Source: Alphaproteobacteria bacterium
GTDB lineage: Bacteria; Pseudomonadota; Alphaproteobacteria; UBA9655
Assembly: GCA_019752515.1 (NCBI GenBank)
Contig: JAIEMB010000011.1
Span: forward strand, 1-64,000
Direction: 5' to 3'
Length of the DNA stretch: 64,000 nucleotides
Under the pieces are notes generated by a model, which was not told the DNA's origin, made no database searches, and was given only the letters and a program-made list of their open reading frames with translations. Positions 17,638 through 26,627 of the stretch are shown piece by piece. A program made the position numbers and the translations under genes. How positions within the stretch are numbered: position 1 is the first letter of the stretch; every line of letters begins with the position of its first letter.

Positions 17638-18674
17638 TTCACATTATGTGCGAAGTTAGGATCAAGATAATCACTTACAATTTTCTCAGCAATTTGAACA
17701 GCATTTAAGGCGGCTCCTTTTCTTAAATTGTCGCTAACAAGCCAAAAAAGAAGGCCATTTTTTACAGATTTATCAGCACGAATACGACTAATGTAAACAG
17801 AGTCTTCTCCAACCACTTCTACGGGCGTTACATACCCATCTTCCTGACGGTAGTCAACAATAGAAAGACCCGGAAATGCTCGCCACAAAGCTCGTGCTTC
17901 TCCTACAGATATAGGACGCTCAAGCTCAACGGCAACGGCCATAGAATGACCAATAAACACAGGTACTCTCACACAGGTGATTGCAATTCCTATATCGACG
18001 CCAAGTATTTTTTTAGTTTCATTAGCAACTTTTGTCTCTTCAAACGTACTTCCATCGGGTAAGAAAATATCAACTTGCGGAATAACATTGAATGCAATTT
18101 GTTTTGGGAGTTCTTCTTTCGTCACAGGCTGATTCATGAAAATGGCACGAGTCTGGTTAAAAAGTTCATCCATAGCTGCTCTTCCGGCGCCTGAGACAGA
18201 TTGATATGTTGAAACGACAACCCGTTTTAAACCTCCTTCATCAAGTAAGGGTTTCAAAACCATTGTTAAAGGAAGCGCCACACAATTTGGGTTAGCAATA
18301 ATGTTGCAGTCACGAAAACAAGCCAGTGCTTGAGGATTAACTTCAGGAACAATCAAAGGAATTTCTAGTTCCTGACGAAAATGAGAGGAGTTATCAATGA
18401 CAATACAGCCAGCTTCAGCAGCAATAGGCCCAAATTCAGCTGATACGAGACTTCCCGCGCAAAAAAGGGCAAAATCAAACCCAGTAAAATCAAATTCAGT
18501 TATGGGAATAACATTTAAAACGTGATCTTCCCCAAACGAAACCTTCTGCCCAAGCGTGGTTGTAGAGGCAACAGCCTGAATTTCATCGATGGGGAATTTA
18601 CGTTCAGCGAGCGTATTTAATACTTCTCGTCCCACATTTCCAGTGGCACCGATGACGGCAACCCGATACCCCAT
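17634..18674 (-). CDS. asd: Aspartate-semialdehyde dehydrogenase
   Basis: 346 aa. Converts aspartyl phosphate to aspartate semialdehyde for lysine/diaminopimelate, threonine and methionine synthesis. NADP-binding GATGNVGREVL at the N-terminus, catalytic Cys131 in NPNCVALPL, and later IGHSMAV. Start with AGGAG upstream. Product feeds peptidoglycan precursor synthesis. Confidence 0.96.
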   Translation of the reverse strand: MGYRVAVIGATGNVGREVLNTLAERKFPIDEIQAVASTTTLGQKVSFGEDHVLNVIPITEFDFTGFDFALFCAGSLVSAEFGPIAAEAGCIVIDNSSHFRQELEIPLIVPEVNPQALACFRDCNIIANPNCVALPLTMVLKPLLDEGGLKRVVVSTYQSVSGAGRAAMDELFNQTRAIFMNQPVTKEELPKQIAFNVIPQVDIFLPDGSTFEETKVANETKKILGVDIGIAITCVRVPVFIGHSMAVAVELERPISVGEARALWRAFPGLSIVDYRQEDGYVTPVEVVGEDSVYISRIRADKSVKNGLLFWLVSDNLRKGAALNAVQIAEKIVSDYLDPNFAHNVN

Positions 18675-18683
18675 TTTATTCTC

Positions 18684-19646
18684 CTATATTCGAATTATAT
18701 TTGATCCCCATGCAAACCCTCCCCCAAATGCTTCACATAAGACTAAATCGTCACGTCGAATGCGGCCATCTCTTATAGCTTGATCTAAAGCTAAGGGAAT
18801 AGAGGCGGCAGAAGTGTTAGCTTGATCTGCGCCCGTATGAATGACTTTTTCATCAGGTAGGCCTAATTTTTTTGCCGTTGCATCAATAATGCGTTTATTT
18901 GCTTGGTGAGGAACGAGCCAATCGATTTCCTCTTGGGAAATTCCATGAATTTTTAAAATATCATCAACAGCTTCACCTAAGCGATGTACGGCGTTACGGA
19001 AAACTTCTCGTCCATTCATTTTAATAATACCTGTTCTTTGTGAAGTGCTGGGACCTCCATCAACATAAAGATGATCATATCCACAACCATCTGTACGTAA
19101 CAAACTTCCGATAATACCACGATGGGTATCTGTTTGAGCCTCGAGAATAACGGCACCAGCACCATCTCCAAATAAAACAGCTGTTGAGCGATCATTCCAA
19201 TCAAGAATCCGGCTCATGGCTTCCGCACCAATAACAAGCGCTCTCTTTGCCATTCCTTGTTTAAGTAAAGCGTCAGCCGTTGCAAGAGCAAATACAAAAC
19301 CACTACACACGGCTGCTTGGTCAAAAGCAAAGCCCGTTGATATTCCTAACTTAGATTGAATTCGCGTTGCGGTAGAGGGAAATGTATGGTCAGGTGTAGA
19401 GGTTGCCAAAATGATCATGTCGATATCTTGCGGAGCAAGGCTTGCAGCCTCTAAAGCCTTATTTGAGGCTGCTACTGCCATATCAGATGTCAATTCATCA
19501 GGCGCTGCAAGATGGCGAGCACAAATTCCTGTTCTTTCTACAATCCACTCATGTGATGTCTCCAGAGTCTTAGAAAGATCATCATTGCTTACTCTTTTTT
19601 TGGGAAGATAGCTTCCTGTTCCTACAATAACAGAATGTAATGTCAT
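18684..19646 (-). CDS. fabH: 3-oxoacyl-ACP synthase III (KAS III)
   Basis: 320 aa. Condenses acetyl-CoA with malonyl-ACP to start fatty-acid synthesis. The triad is complete: Cys114 in AAVCSGF, His247 in VPHQAN and Asn277 in QANTSAAS. The start overlaps the end of plsX by 4 bp, the widespread rpmF-plsX-fabH order. Confidence 0.96.
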   Translation of the reverse strand: MTLHSVIVGTGSYLPKKRVSNDDLSKTLETSHEWIVERTGICARHLAAPDELTSDMAVAASNKALEAASLAPQDIDMIILATSTPDHTFPSTATRIQSKLGISTGFAFDQAAVCSGFVFALATADALLKQGMAKRALVIGAEAMSRILDWNDRSTAVLFGDGAGAVILEAQTDTHRGIIGSLLRTDGCGYDHLYVDGGPSTSQRTGIIKMNGREVFRNAVHRLGEAVDDILKIHGISQEEIDWLVPHQANKRIIDATAKKLGLPDEKVIHTGADQANTSAASIPLALDQAIRDGRIRRDDLVLCEAFGGGFAWGSNIIRI

Positions 19647-20674
19647 AGACTTGCTGCCTTATGAAGAATTTCTTCTGAAGAAAACTCGACTTGAAGATGC
19701 TTCATCATGTGAGAAGCAACCATATCCACCGCAAGATCAATAGCATGAGCAAAGCCAAAAGCATCTGCCCCACCATGACTTTTAATTGCAATTCCATTTA
19801 AGCCTAACCAAATTCCTCCATTATAGCGGCGGTAATCAAGGCGCATGGATAGTTTGCGCAGCATGGAACCTGCTAGAAGATATCCAAGTCGAGCAGTCCA
19901 GGAACTTTTAAAGGCTTCCTTAAAATACTGTAGGGCAAGTTGCATAACGCCTTCGCCGGATTTGAGAAGCACATTTCCTGTAAATCCATCTGTAACAGCG
20001 ACATCAACCGTTCCTCGCGTAACATCATCGCCTTCAATAAATCCATAAAAATTATCCTTGATAGAGGAAGTGCGAATAAGATCGGCTGCTTCCTTAACAA
20101 TTGAACTCCCTTTTATATCTTCTGATCCTACATTAATAAGTCCAACCAAAGGTTTTGGGAGATGAAGGACATGACGAGCAAAGATCTCTCCCATAATTGC
20201 AAACTGTTGAAGGTTCTTTGAGGAACACTCAACATTCGCACCTAAATCCAAAATAACCGATTCTCCTCTTAAGGTTGGTGCAAGACTGGCCAGAGCAGGT
20301 CTATCAATACCTGGCATGGTTTTTAAGAGCATTTTTGCCAATGCCATATAAGCCCCCGTATTGCCAGCAGAAATGACGCCTTGAGCCTCTCCGTTTGCCA
20401 CCGCCCTTATAGCTTGACGCATGCTAGAGTCGGGAAAACCTCTCATAGCGGCACCTGGCTTTGTATCAGGTGTAATGGTTTCTGTGCAGGGAAAAAATGT
20501 GACTTTACCGGTCAACGATTTTTCCTGCTTTAACAGAGGTTCAACAGCATCTGCTTCCCCATATAGGAGAAAATGAAGAGTGGGATAACGCTGTATAGCA
20601 ATGACAAGCCCTTGGATGACCATTGTAGGTGCTTTGTCTCCGCCCATCGCATCGACAGATAAGGTTATCGTCAC
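19643..20674 (-). CDS. plsX: Phosphate acyltransferase PlsX
   Basis: 343 aa. Makes acyl-phosphate from acyl-ACP for phospholipid synthesis. Signature stretches: LSVDAMGGDKAP, ISAGNTGAYMALA, VILDLGANVECSS and DGFTGNVLLKSGEG. The start codon is GTG at 20674 with GGGAG upstream. Part of the rpmF-plsX-fabH unit. Confidence 0.95.
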   Translation of the reverse strand: MTITLSVDAMGGDKAPTMVIQGLVIAIQRYPTLHFLLYGEADAVEPLLKQEKSLTGKVTFFPCTETITPDTKPGAAMRGFPDSSMRQAIRAVANGEAQGVISAGNTGAYMALAKMLLKTMPGIDRPALASLAPTLRGESVILDLGANVECSSKNLQQFAIMGEIFARHVLHLPKPLVGLINVGSEDIKGSSIVKEAADLIRTSSIKDNFYGFIEGDDVTRGTVDVAVTDGFTGNVLLKSGEGVMQLALQYFKEAFKSSWTARLGYLLAGSMLRKLSMRLDYRRYNGGIWLGLNGIAIKSHGGADAFGFAHAIDLAVDMVASHMMKHLQVEFSSEEILHKAASL

Positions 20675-20704
20675 GCAAATTTCTCCCTCTTTGTGGAAGA
20701 TGCT

Positions 20705-20899
20705 TTAAGCAACAGAGGTTTCTGCGATCTTTCCATGCACTTGACGTCCTTTATAATAACCACAGGAAGGACATAAGTGGTGAGGAAGCTTGCGATCTCC
20801 GCAGTTAGAACACTCAATACTTGCTACAGGTTTAAGTGCATGATGAGCACGCCTCATTTTTTGGCGGGAGGGTGATGTTTTCTTCTTAGGAACTGCCAT
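20705..20899 (-). CDS. rpmF: Ribosomal protein bL32
   Basis: 64 aa. N-terminal [20 protein letters not shown] and the four-Cys zinc ribbon CSNCG...[12 protein letters not shown] are diagnostic. Large-subunit protein. First gene of the rpmF-plsX-fabH unit. Confidence 0.97.
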   Translation of the reverse strand: MAVPKKKTSPSRQKMRRAHHALKPVASIECSNCGDRKLPHHLCPSCGYYKGRQVHGKIAETSVA

Positions 20900-21050
20900 T
20901 GTTACTACCTATCGTTCTCATGAATCTTCGCTTGCTTATGTAACTTAAAAAAAAGATAACAGCAAGTATTTCCTCTCTTCACGAAGAGTGGTATCTTTTT
21001 GTTTAAAGTGTCATACGTCAAAGTTCAACCTTTTTAGAGAGAGAAATCCC

Positions 21051-21494
21051 ATGAAATGCGTTTTTTTTACCTTGGCCTTTTGTCTTTTTTGTGGGAATTT
21101 CCCTGTTAATGCTGATGAGATGCCTTATGTTCATTTCTCTCCGGAAGTTGCGTCGCAGCTCTTTGGAAATAAAAATCCTTCTAATCCTAAAGGTGTTCTT
21201 GATTGCAAGGTGCTCGTTGCTCATAGTTGGCCTTATCCCAATTCTCAAGTTACCCCAATCTGTACGGATGCCGAAATTGCCTGCCTTCGATATGGTTTGC
21301 TGAATGAAAGTTTGAAAGAGGCCAAAGGAGCTAAACTGGAGAGGCTTAAAAAGGACTTTGCTATGAGTCACAGCGACGTTTATCTACGATTACGAGGATG
21401 TCAGTTGGCCATTGAAGCCACAATGAGCCAAACCGCTTCTCTTGTTGAAGCTGCAGGCTTTTATCCTGCATCAGTTGAGGAATATAGACCCTAG
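21051..21494 (+). CDS. Small secreted protein of unknown function
   Basis: 147 aa from the ATG at 21051, where a signal peptide begins (MKCVFFTLAFCLFCGNFPVNA); a longer open frame upstream lacks this logic. The mature part has four Cys (in LDCKV, PICTDAEIAC and RGCQ) that could form two disulfides. No family recognised. It lies between rpmF (divergent) and the TPP riboswitch. Confidence 0.6.
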   Translation: MKCVFFTLAFCLFCGNFPVNADEMPYVHFSPEVASQLFGNKNPSNPKGVLDCKVLVAHSWPYPNSQVTPICTDAEIACLRYGLLNESLKEAKGAKLERLKKDFAMSHSDVYLRLRGCQLAIEATMSQTASLVEAAGFYPASVEEYRP

Positions 21495-21620
21495 CAAGCA
21501 TACTTCCGTGAGTATATATTTATGAGTTTAGGCATCTTTTTTCTAAAATCAAATTTTTTGAAAGGCCATTTGAAAAAAAGAACCTTGAGTTTTCTGTTTC
21601 TCTAAGCTAAAAAAGATTAC

Positions 21621-21700
21621 CTCATCGGGGTGTTCTTATCAGAAGAGCTGAGATTATACCCGTGAACCTGATCCGGATTATACCGGCGGAGGAAATTGAG
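21621..21700 (+). promoter_or_regulatory. TPP (THI-box) riboswitch controlling thiBPQ
   Basis: All hallmark blocks are present: CTCATCGGGGTG, GAGCTGAGATTATACCCGTG, AACCTGATCCGGATTATACC and GGCGGAGGAAATTGAG. The P1 strands CTCA (21621-21624) and TGAG (21697-21700) close the aptamer, and the ATG of thiB follows directly. The thiB ribosome site GGAGG (21688-21692) lies inside the conserved 3' part of the aptamer. TPP binding should therefore hide it without a separate expression platform. Confidence 0.93.
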
Positions 21701-22624
21701 ATGTTTCGACGACTTATCTTTGTGCTGTGCATGAGTACGTCTTCTCTGTATGGGAAAGAAGTCCTTACGGTTTACACACATGCCCCCTTTATTTCCGCAA
21801 ACTTTGGACCTGGACTTCCGCTTAAAGAAGTCTTTGAGAAAACGTGTCAATGCGAAATTGAATATGTTGTTTTGGATACGGTCCCGCTCATTGTAAATCG
21901 TTTGAACCTTGAAGGAGAAAGAACGAAAGCGGATTTGATTCTTGGGCTTGAGAATATTGGGTTAGACGTTTCTCGTATTGATAAACTCGTTCCTTACGCG
22001 TCCCATTGTTTGGCATTTGTTTATGATTCTCAGAAAATCCCTCATCCTCCTAAGTCATTGGAGGAACTTATCAATTCCTCCTATCAGGTCATTCTTCAGG
22101 ATCCGCGCATGAGTATCACAGGTTTTGGTTTTTTGGTGTGGATGAAAAAGGTGTATGGAGATAATGCCGTACAGAAATGGAAGGAATTGTCCTCACATGT
22201 CCTTACTTTTACGAGAGGATGGACAGAAGCTTTTGCTCTTTTCAAAAGAGGGGCTGCTTCTATCGTTTTTAGCTATACAACAGATGCTCTCTATAATGAA
22301 CTTGCTAAGGGAAACCCTCATATTAAGGCTATGCATTTTCCAGAAGGACATTTGTGTTCTCCCCTTTATGCAGGAAGAACAAAAGCAACACAACATTCCA
22401 AGCTTGCTGATCAATTTATAGATTTTCTTCTTACACCAGAAGCTCAAAATCTTATCGCAACCTATGGGTGGATTTATCCTATTAAAGATGATTGCATACC
22501 TGATAAATGGTTTAAGGCTGAGAACTACCAGCCTTCCCCCACTGGGATTGCCTATACACCTGAAGAAATTAGGGATTTTAAAAAAGCATGGGTTCAAGAA
22601 TGGATTGATGGGTTAATTGAATGA
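21701..22624 (+). CDS. thiB: Thiamine ABC transporter, substrate-binding protein
   Basis: 307 aa. Start at 21701, directly after the riboswitch; an upstream in-frame GTG at 21662 lies inside the aptamer and is rejected. Signal peptide at 1-~18. The mature N-terminus KEVLTVYTHAPFISANFGPG matches the periplasmic binding fold, and DLILGLENIGLDVSR, LVPYASHCLAFVYD and TPEAQNLIATYGWIYPI are family-like. Captures thiamine, thiamine phosphate or TPP in the periplasm. Overlaps thiP by ATGA. Confidence 0.92.
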   Translation: MFRRLIFVLCMSTSSLYGKEVLTVYTHAPFISANFGPGLPLKEVFEKTCQCEIEYVVLDTVPLIVNRLNLEGERTKADLILGLENIGLDVSRIDKLVPYASHCLAFVYDSQKIPHPPKSLEELINSSYQVILQDPRMSITGFGFLVWMKKVYGDNAVQKWKELSSHVLTFTRGWTEAFALFKRGAASIVFSYTTDALYNELAKGNPHIKAMHFPEGHLCSPLYAGRTKATQHSKLADQFIDFLLTPEAQNLIATYGWIYPIKDDCIPDKWFKAENYQPSPTGIAYTPEEIRDFKKAWVQEWIDGLIE

Positions 22625-23991
22625 GTTATGCCTTCTACGTTTTTTGGTTTACGGTTAAACAGTCCATTTTATCTGTTCTTTTCACCGTTCCTATAGGAGG
22701 ACTTATTGCAAGAGCTCTTGTGTGGAATCATACTTGGTTGCCTGCTCGCCTCTGTTTAAAGGTTTTAGGTCTCCCCTTTATTACGCCAGCTTTGGTTGGA
22801 ATTTTAGGATTTATCGCCCTTTTTAGCGCTTTCTTTAATGTCTATAGTTTGTCTGGCATTATTATGGCCCATGTGGTTTTTTTTAGTCCCTTTGTGGCCC
22901 ATTATATGATCAACGCATGGCGATTTATTCCAGAAGAGCATTACCGTTTAGCTTCCCAGCTTCATTTTTCATCAGCCCACATATTATATTTCGTTGAACT
23001 TCCGCAACTTCGCAAAGCTCTTCTTGAGGTAAGTTGGATCTGCTTTTGTCTTTTCTTAAATAGTTTTACTTTGATTATGGTATTAGGAGGAGGCCCTCAA
23101 AAGACAACTCTAAGCATGGCAATCTATCAGTCTCTTTTCTTTTTCTATGATCCTGAGGAGGGGTTTAAATTTGGCTCCCTTCAGTTTCTTTTAACTTTAA
23201 GTCTTATTTTCCTCACCTGTCTTTTTAAGGTCCGCCCTTCAGGAAAGTCTCTAAAAACACCGTCTTTTCCCCCTCTCACAGCACCTTTCCAAAGGCCTTT
23301 GGTATGGGCAGCTCTTCTCCTTATTTTTTCTCCGATAGTTGCGGTTATTTTTCCTTCGTTTAAAGCAGCACCTATGGCTCTTCAAAATCCTCTCCTATGG
23401 CAATCTTTAGGAGCAAGCCTGAGCACAAGTATTTGGGTTGGGCCCTTAAGTGTTTTATTAGCCATGGCGCTTGTCTCCACTCAAAGTGTTTTCGGAAAGC
23501 CACTCGCTACCCTTTATTTTTTGCTCCCCCCAACTTTGATAGGAACCTTATTGTTTTTCCTTTCACTTAAAACGCCTTATATTCCCTCGACTTTTTTCTT
23601 AGGCGTTATGCAAATTCTTTATATTCTTCCGTTTTCCTATAGCCTGCTTGTATCCCCCCATCGTTCCGTAAAAGAAACCTATGGTCCCATAGCTCTGAGT
23701 TTAGGTTTATCTCGACTTCAATCCTTTTTACTTGTGGAATGGCCCTTATTAAAAAAACCTATTGCAACGGCTTTAGGAATGAGTTGTGCCCTTTCTATTG
23801 GTAATTTTGCCTCTCTTGCTTTTTTTGAAAACTCTGGTGCTCCAGGACTTACAAAACTCCTTTATGAGCAAATGGGGCGTCATTTTAATGAGGGGATGGT
23901 AACAGCTTTCCTTTTACTCATTTTTTGTTATTTCCTTTATCAACTTCCCCAATGGATTTTAAAGACACATGACCGAACTGCATCTGCATAA
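22621..23991 (+). CDS. thiP: Thiamine ABC transporter, permease
   Basis: 456 aa, ~12 membrane helices, two fused binding-protein-dependent permease domains. Conserved loops are recognisable in both halves: EEHYRLASQL followed by ELPQLRKALLE, and YGPIALSLGLSRLQSFLLVEWP. Somewhat shorter than many ThiP proteins (~530). Starts inside the thiB stop and overlaps thiQ by 23 bp. Confidence 0.9.
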   Translation: MSYAFYVFWFTVKQSILSVLFTVPIGGLIARALVWNHTWLPARLCLKVLGLPFITPALVGILGFIALFSAFFNVYSLSGIIMAHVVFFSPFVAHYMINAWRFIPEEHYRLASQLHFSSAHILYFVELPQLRKALLEVSWICFCLFLNSFTLIMVLGGGPQKTTLSMAIYQSLFFFYDPEEGFKFGSLQFLLTLSLIFLTCLFKVRPSGKSLKTPSFPPLTAPFQRPLVWAALLLIFSPIVAVIFPSFKAAPMALQNPLLWQSLGASLSTSIWVGPLSVLLAMALVSTQSVFGKPLATLYFLLPPTLIGTLLFFLSLKTPYIPSTFFLGVMQILYILPFSYSLLVSPHRSVKETYGPIALSLGLSRLQSFLLVEWPLLKKPIATALGMSCALSIGNFASLAFFENSGAPGLTKLLYEQMGRHFNEGMVTAFLLLIFCYFLYQLPQWILKTHDRTASA

Positions 23992-24682
23992 TCTCACCTT
24001 TGAGCGCCAAGGGTTTTCTTTAGAGCTTTCTACAGTCCTTCCTAAAGGATCCAGAACTCTTCTTGTTGGCGCGAGTGGCGCCGGCAAAAGTACACTTTTA
24101 TCCTTACTGGCAGGCTTCCTTATGCCAAAAAGGGGACAGATTGTCTGGGAGGGACGTAATATAGAAGATCTCCCACCCCAAAAACGTCCCCTGACTCTTC
24201 TTTTTCAAGATCATAACCTTTTTCCTCATCTATCCGCATGGAACAACGTTGCATTGGGACTTAAACCTTCTTTAAAAGTCAACGCTGAAGAGAAAGATAA
24301 GATTCAGGATATTTTAGAAAAGGTCGGAATTTATACCCTAAGAGAAAGATATCCTCACGAACTTTCAGGGGGAGAAAGGCAACGCGTAGCCTTGGCCCGT
24401 AGTCTTTTGCGCGAAACGCCACTCTTGCTGTTGGATGAACCCCTAGGTCCTCTAGGACCAGGACTTAGAAAAGATATGTTAGATTTGCTTTCCACTGTCT
24501 GTGATGAGTTTCAGCTGACTCTGATCCTCACAACTCACCAACCAGAAGAAGCCATGAGCCTTACTGATCATATGCTCTTTCTTGAAGAAGGAAAAATTAT
24601 AGAGGAAGGCAAACCCCTTCATCTCCTAAAAGCACCAACCCACCCTCTTTTGAGAGCTTATTTAGGAAATAGATCGGTATAA
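23969..24682 (+). CDS. thiQ: Thiamine ABC transporter, ATP-binding protein
   Basis: 237 aa. Walker A GASGAGKST (34-42), Q-loop LLFQDHNLFPH, signature LSGGERQRVALARSLL, Walker B LLLLDEP and the switch His in TTHQPEEAM. The segment after Walker B reads LGPLGPGLR where ABC proteins usually have a SALD-type D-loop, so the D-loop Asp is missing. Energises ThiBP. Confidence 0.92.
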   Translation: MTELHLHNLTFERQGFSLELSTVLPKGSRTLLVGASGAGKSTLLSLLAGFLMPKRGQIVWEGRNIEDLPPQKRPLTLLFQDHNLFPHLSAWNNVALGLKPSLKVNAEEKDKIQDILEKVGIYTLRERYPHELSGGERQRVALARSLLRETPLLLLDEPLGPLGPGLRKDMLDLLSTVCDEFQLTLILTTHQPEEAMSLTDHMLFLEEGKIIEEGKPLHLLKAPTHPLLRAYLGNRSV

Positions 24683-24944
24683 GAAAAATAGCTTCGATGG
24701 ATGCGTGTTGGGGAAGCAATCTGGGGGAGAGTTTTTATCGAACTCCTTGCTCTCTATTTTCCTTTCTATCTGGAAAAAGTTCGTGTTGAAAATCATTCTG
24801 TTTTAATACTGTTATTTTTGAGTTGGGTTATATATATGTTATTTTTCCTCCAAAAGAGTACATGAAATGATTAGAGAAACCTTCAGCTAAGTACCAAGCC
24901 GTGAGGATTTTGAGCTGCCCCATGTTTGTGTGGGGCATTCTCTA
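24683..24944. other. Intergenic region after thiQ
   Basis: No gene seen. AT-rich middle part with a stem-loop near its end (24917-24936). Confidence 0.5.
24917..24936 (+). terminator. Possible terminator downstream of thiBPQ
   Basis: The stem GCCCCA / TGGGGC with an 8-nt loop is followed by ATTCTCTACTACTTTTTC. The stem is GC-rich but the T-tract starts ~13 nt later, and the hairpin is ~235 bp after thiQ. It also lies 3' of the converging Sel1 gene, so its role is uncertain. Confidence 0.4.
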
Positions 24945-25517
24945 CTACTTTTTCTCAGGGGAGCTCTTAGAGAATTTTTCATATTGATGTTTCCAATACT
25001 CGGCTTTTTTCTGGTCCTTTGTAACTCCCATGCTACCTGTACGATAAAGTCGGGCTACGATTTGGCATGCTTCGGGGTCCCCCTCGTAAGCCTTCTTTAG
25101 AACGTAAAAGAAGGCATTATCTTTTGAACTGTAATAATTAATTTCGGCAGGTATATACCCAAGATCCATTCCTTTTTTATACCACTATTCAGCTTTAGCA
25201 GGATCTTTCTTCACACCCTCGCCATTTAGATAAATTCTTCCAAGATGGTTTGCAGCCTCACCATTTCCATTTTCAACAGCTTTCAAATACCATTCTTTGG
25301 CTTTTTCATAATTTCTAAGATGGGAGTCACTAAAGTGGTAAGCTTCCCCCATTCGATTTTGAGCTTCAGCATTTCCCTGGGCAGCCAAAGGTTCTAATAA
25401 AGGTATAGCTTTTTCGTATTGCTCGGCTTTCATGAGCGAGTCGATATTTTCTGGTAAAGCCGCCTTCAAAGGTAAATTCATGAAAGCTATTAGTCCAAAA
25501 GAAAAATATAAACGCAT
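24945..25517 (-). pseudogene. Secreted Sel1-repeat protein interrupted by one amber codon
   Basis: A single frame of 191 codons runs from the ATG at 25517 to the stop at 24945, broken only by TAG at 25185-25187 (codon 111). The N-terminal part has a signal peptide and Sel1/TPR-like repeats (AQGNAEAQNRMGEAYHF, NGNGEAANHLGRIYLNGEGV). The TAG falls inside the repeat KAE*WYKKGMDLGY, and the frame continues with more repeat (DPEACQIVARLYRTGSMGV). The downstream part retains sensible sequence, so the nonsense change is recent, suppressed, or a sequencing error. Sel1 proteins mediate protein-protein contacts. Confidence 0.75.
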
Positions 25518-26150
25518 GATTTGTCCCTTTTAAAGGTTAGATCAAATTATATTGCCAACCCTACTACTTTATTTTCTAATTTAACATGAGCTTTTAGCTC
25601 AGTCTTTAAAAAACAATAATGTGTCAATAGCACTTGAAAGTGACTGAATTAGTTAGCATCCGAGTTGACCGATATAGGCTCCAAATCTTTGTCATGGGAG
25701 AGAAAATGCAGAGAGAGAGTTCGGGGTTAAGGCCTTTGAGAACAGTGGGTCTGTTGGCGAGACGCATAGGAAAATCGTCGACGAGCTCAATAACAACCAA
25801 CTGAAGCAAGGTAGATCGGAACCTAGATTGGGAATCGCGATTACTCTAAAGAAGATTTAAAAGATTTTCTATTTTGTGAGTATTGGGTTGCTGGTCGACA
25901 TAATTATTGATAATGTCGTCAGTTACTTTGTTATTTGTTGAATTAAAAAACCCAATTCCTCAAAAATGATTCCCCTAATATTCCTTATGAATGCGTGGAA
26001 ATTATTTCTGTATTTTATGGGATGGTAGTCCCGTTGCAATTTTAACACTCGATTATAGAAAGATAAGGAGGATACCTCCGAGGGTGGGGGTTGCATCCCC
26101 AAGAGCTTATGCTAAACTTCGTCTATGGATAACAAATAGGTAGAGTTTTT
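25518..26150. other. 633-bp intergenic region upstream of greA
   Basis: No gene assigned. A stretch at ~25630-25850 is more GC-rich than its surroundings and is open on both strands for ~60 codons, but neither translation resembles a family I know; it may be a gene remnant. Near greA there are two close stem-loops: GGAGG-ATA-CCTCC (26067-26079) and GGGG-TTGCAT-CCCC (26087-26100). Confidence 0.45.
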
Positions 26151-26627
26151 ATGGAAAAATTGCCAATGACAGCTGGAGGTCTCCAGAGTTTACAAGAAGA
26201 ATTGAAGCATTTAAAGAATGTGGAACGACATGCGGTCATCAAGGCTATTTCAGAAGCGCGCGAACATGGTGATCTTTCTGAAAATGCTGAGTATCATTCT
26301 GCCCGCGAAAGGCAAGGATTTATTGAGGGGAGAATTAAAGAATTAGAGGACAAGATTGCTCGTGCTGAAGTCATTGATGTCTCTCAGTTATCGGGTAAGG
26401 ACATTAAATTCGGTGCGCGGGTGACTTTAGTTGACGATGATACGGAAGAACGCATGACTTATCAAATTGTTGGCGTAGATGAAGCAGACATTAAAAAAGG
26501 CCTCTTATCCATTAGTTCTCCTCTTGCCCGTGCGCTAATTGGAAAAGCAACGGGTGATACCTGCGACATTACAACGCCAGGAAAAGGTCACAAATCATAT
26601 GAAATCATCAAGGTTGTCTACAAGTAA
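26151..26627 (+). CDS. greA: Transcription elongation factor GreA
   Basis: 158 aa. N-terminal coiled coil with the loop [12 protein letters not shown] carrying the acidic tip residues Asp41 and Glu44, and a C-terminal FKBP-like domain ending in [16 protein letters not shown]. Rescues backtracked RNA polymerase by stimulating transcript cleavage. Full length. Confidence 0.97.
   Translation: MEKLPMTAGGLQSLQEELKHLKNVERHAVIKAISEAREHGDLSENAEYHSARERQGFIEGRIKELEDKIARAEVIDVSQLSGKDIKFGARVTLVDDDTEERMTYQIVGVDEADIKKGLLSISSPLARALIGKATGDTCDITTPGKGHKSYEIIKVVYK

Noticed and set aside
21662-21700. Upstream GTG start for thiB
   Set aside because: It lies inside the TPP aptamer; the ATG at 21701 has the ribosome site and begins the signal peptide.
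25624-25809. 61-aa minus-strand frame as a gene
   Set aside because: No ribosome site, no recognisable family, and the opposite strand is equally open.
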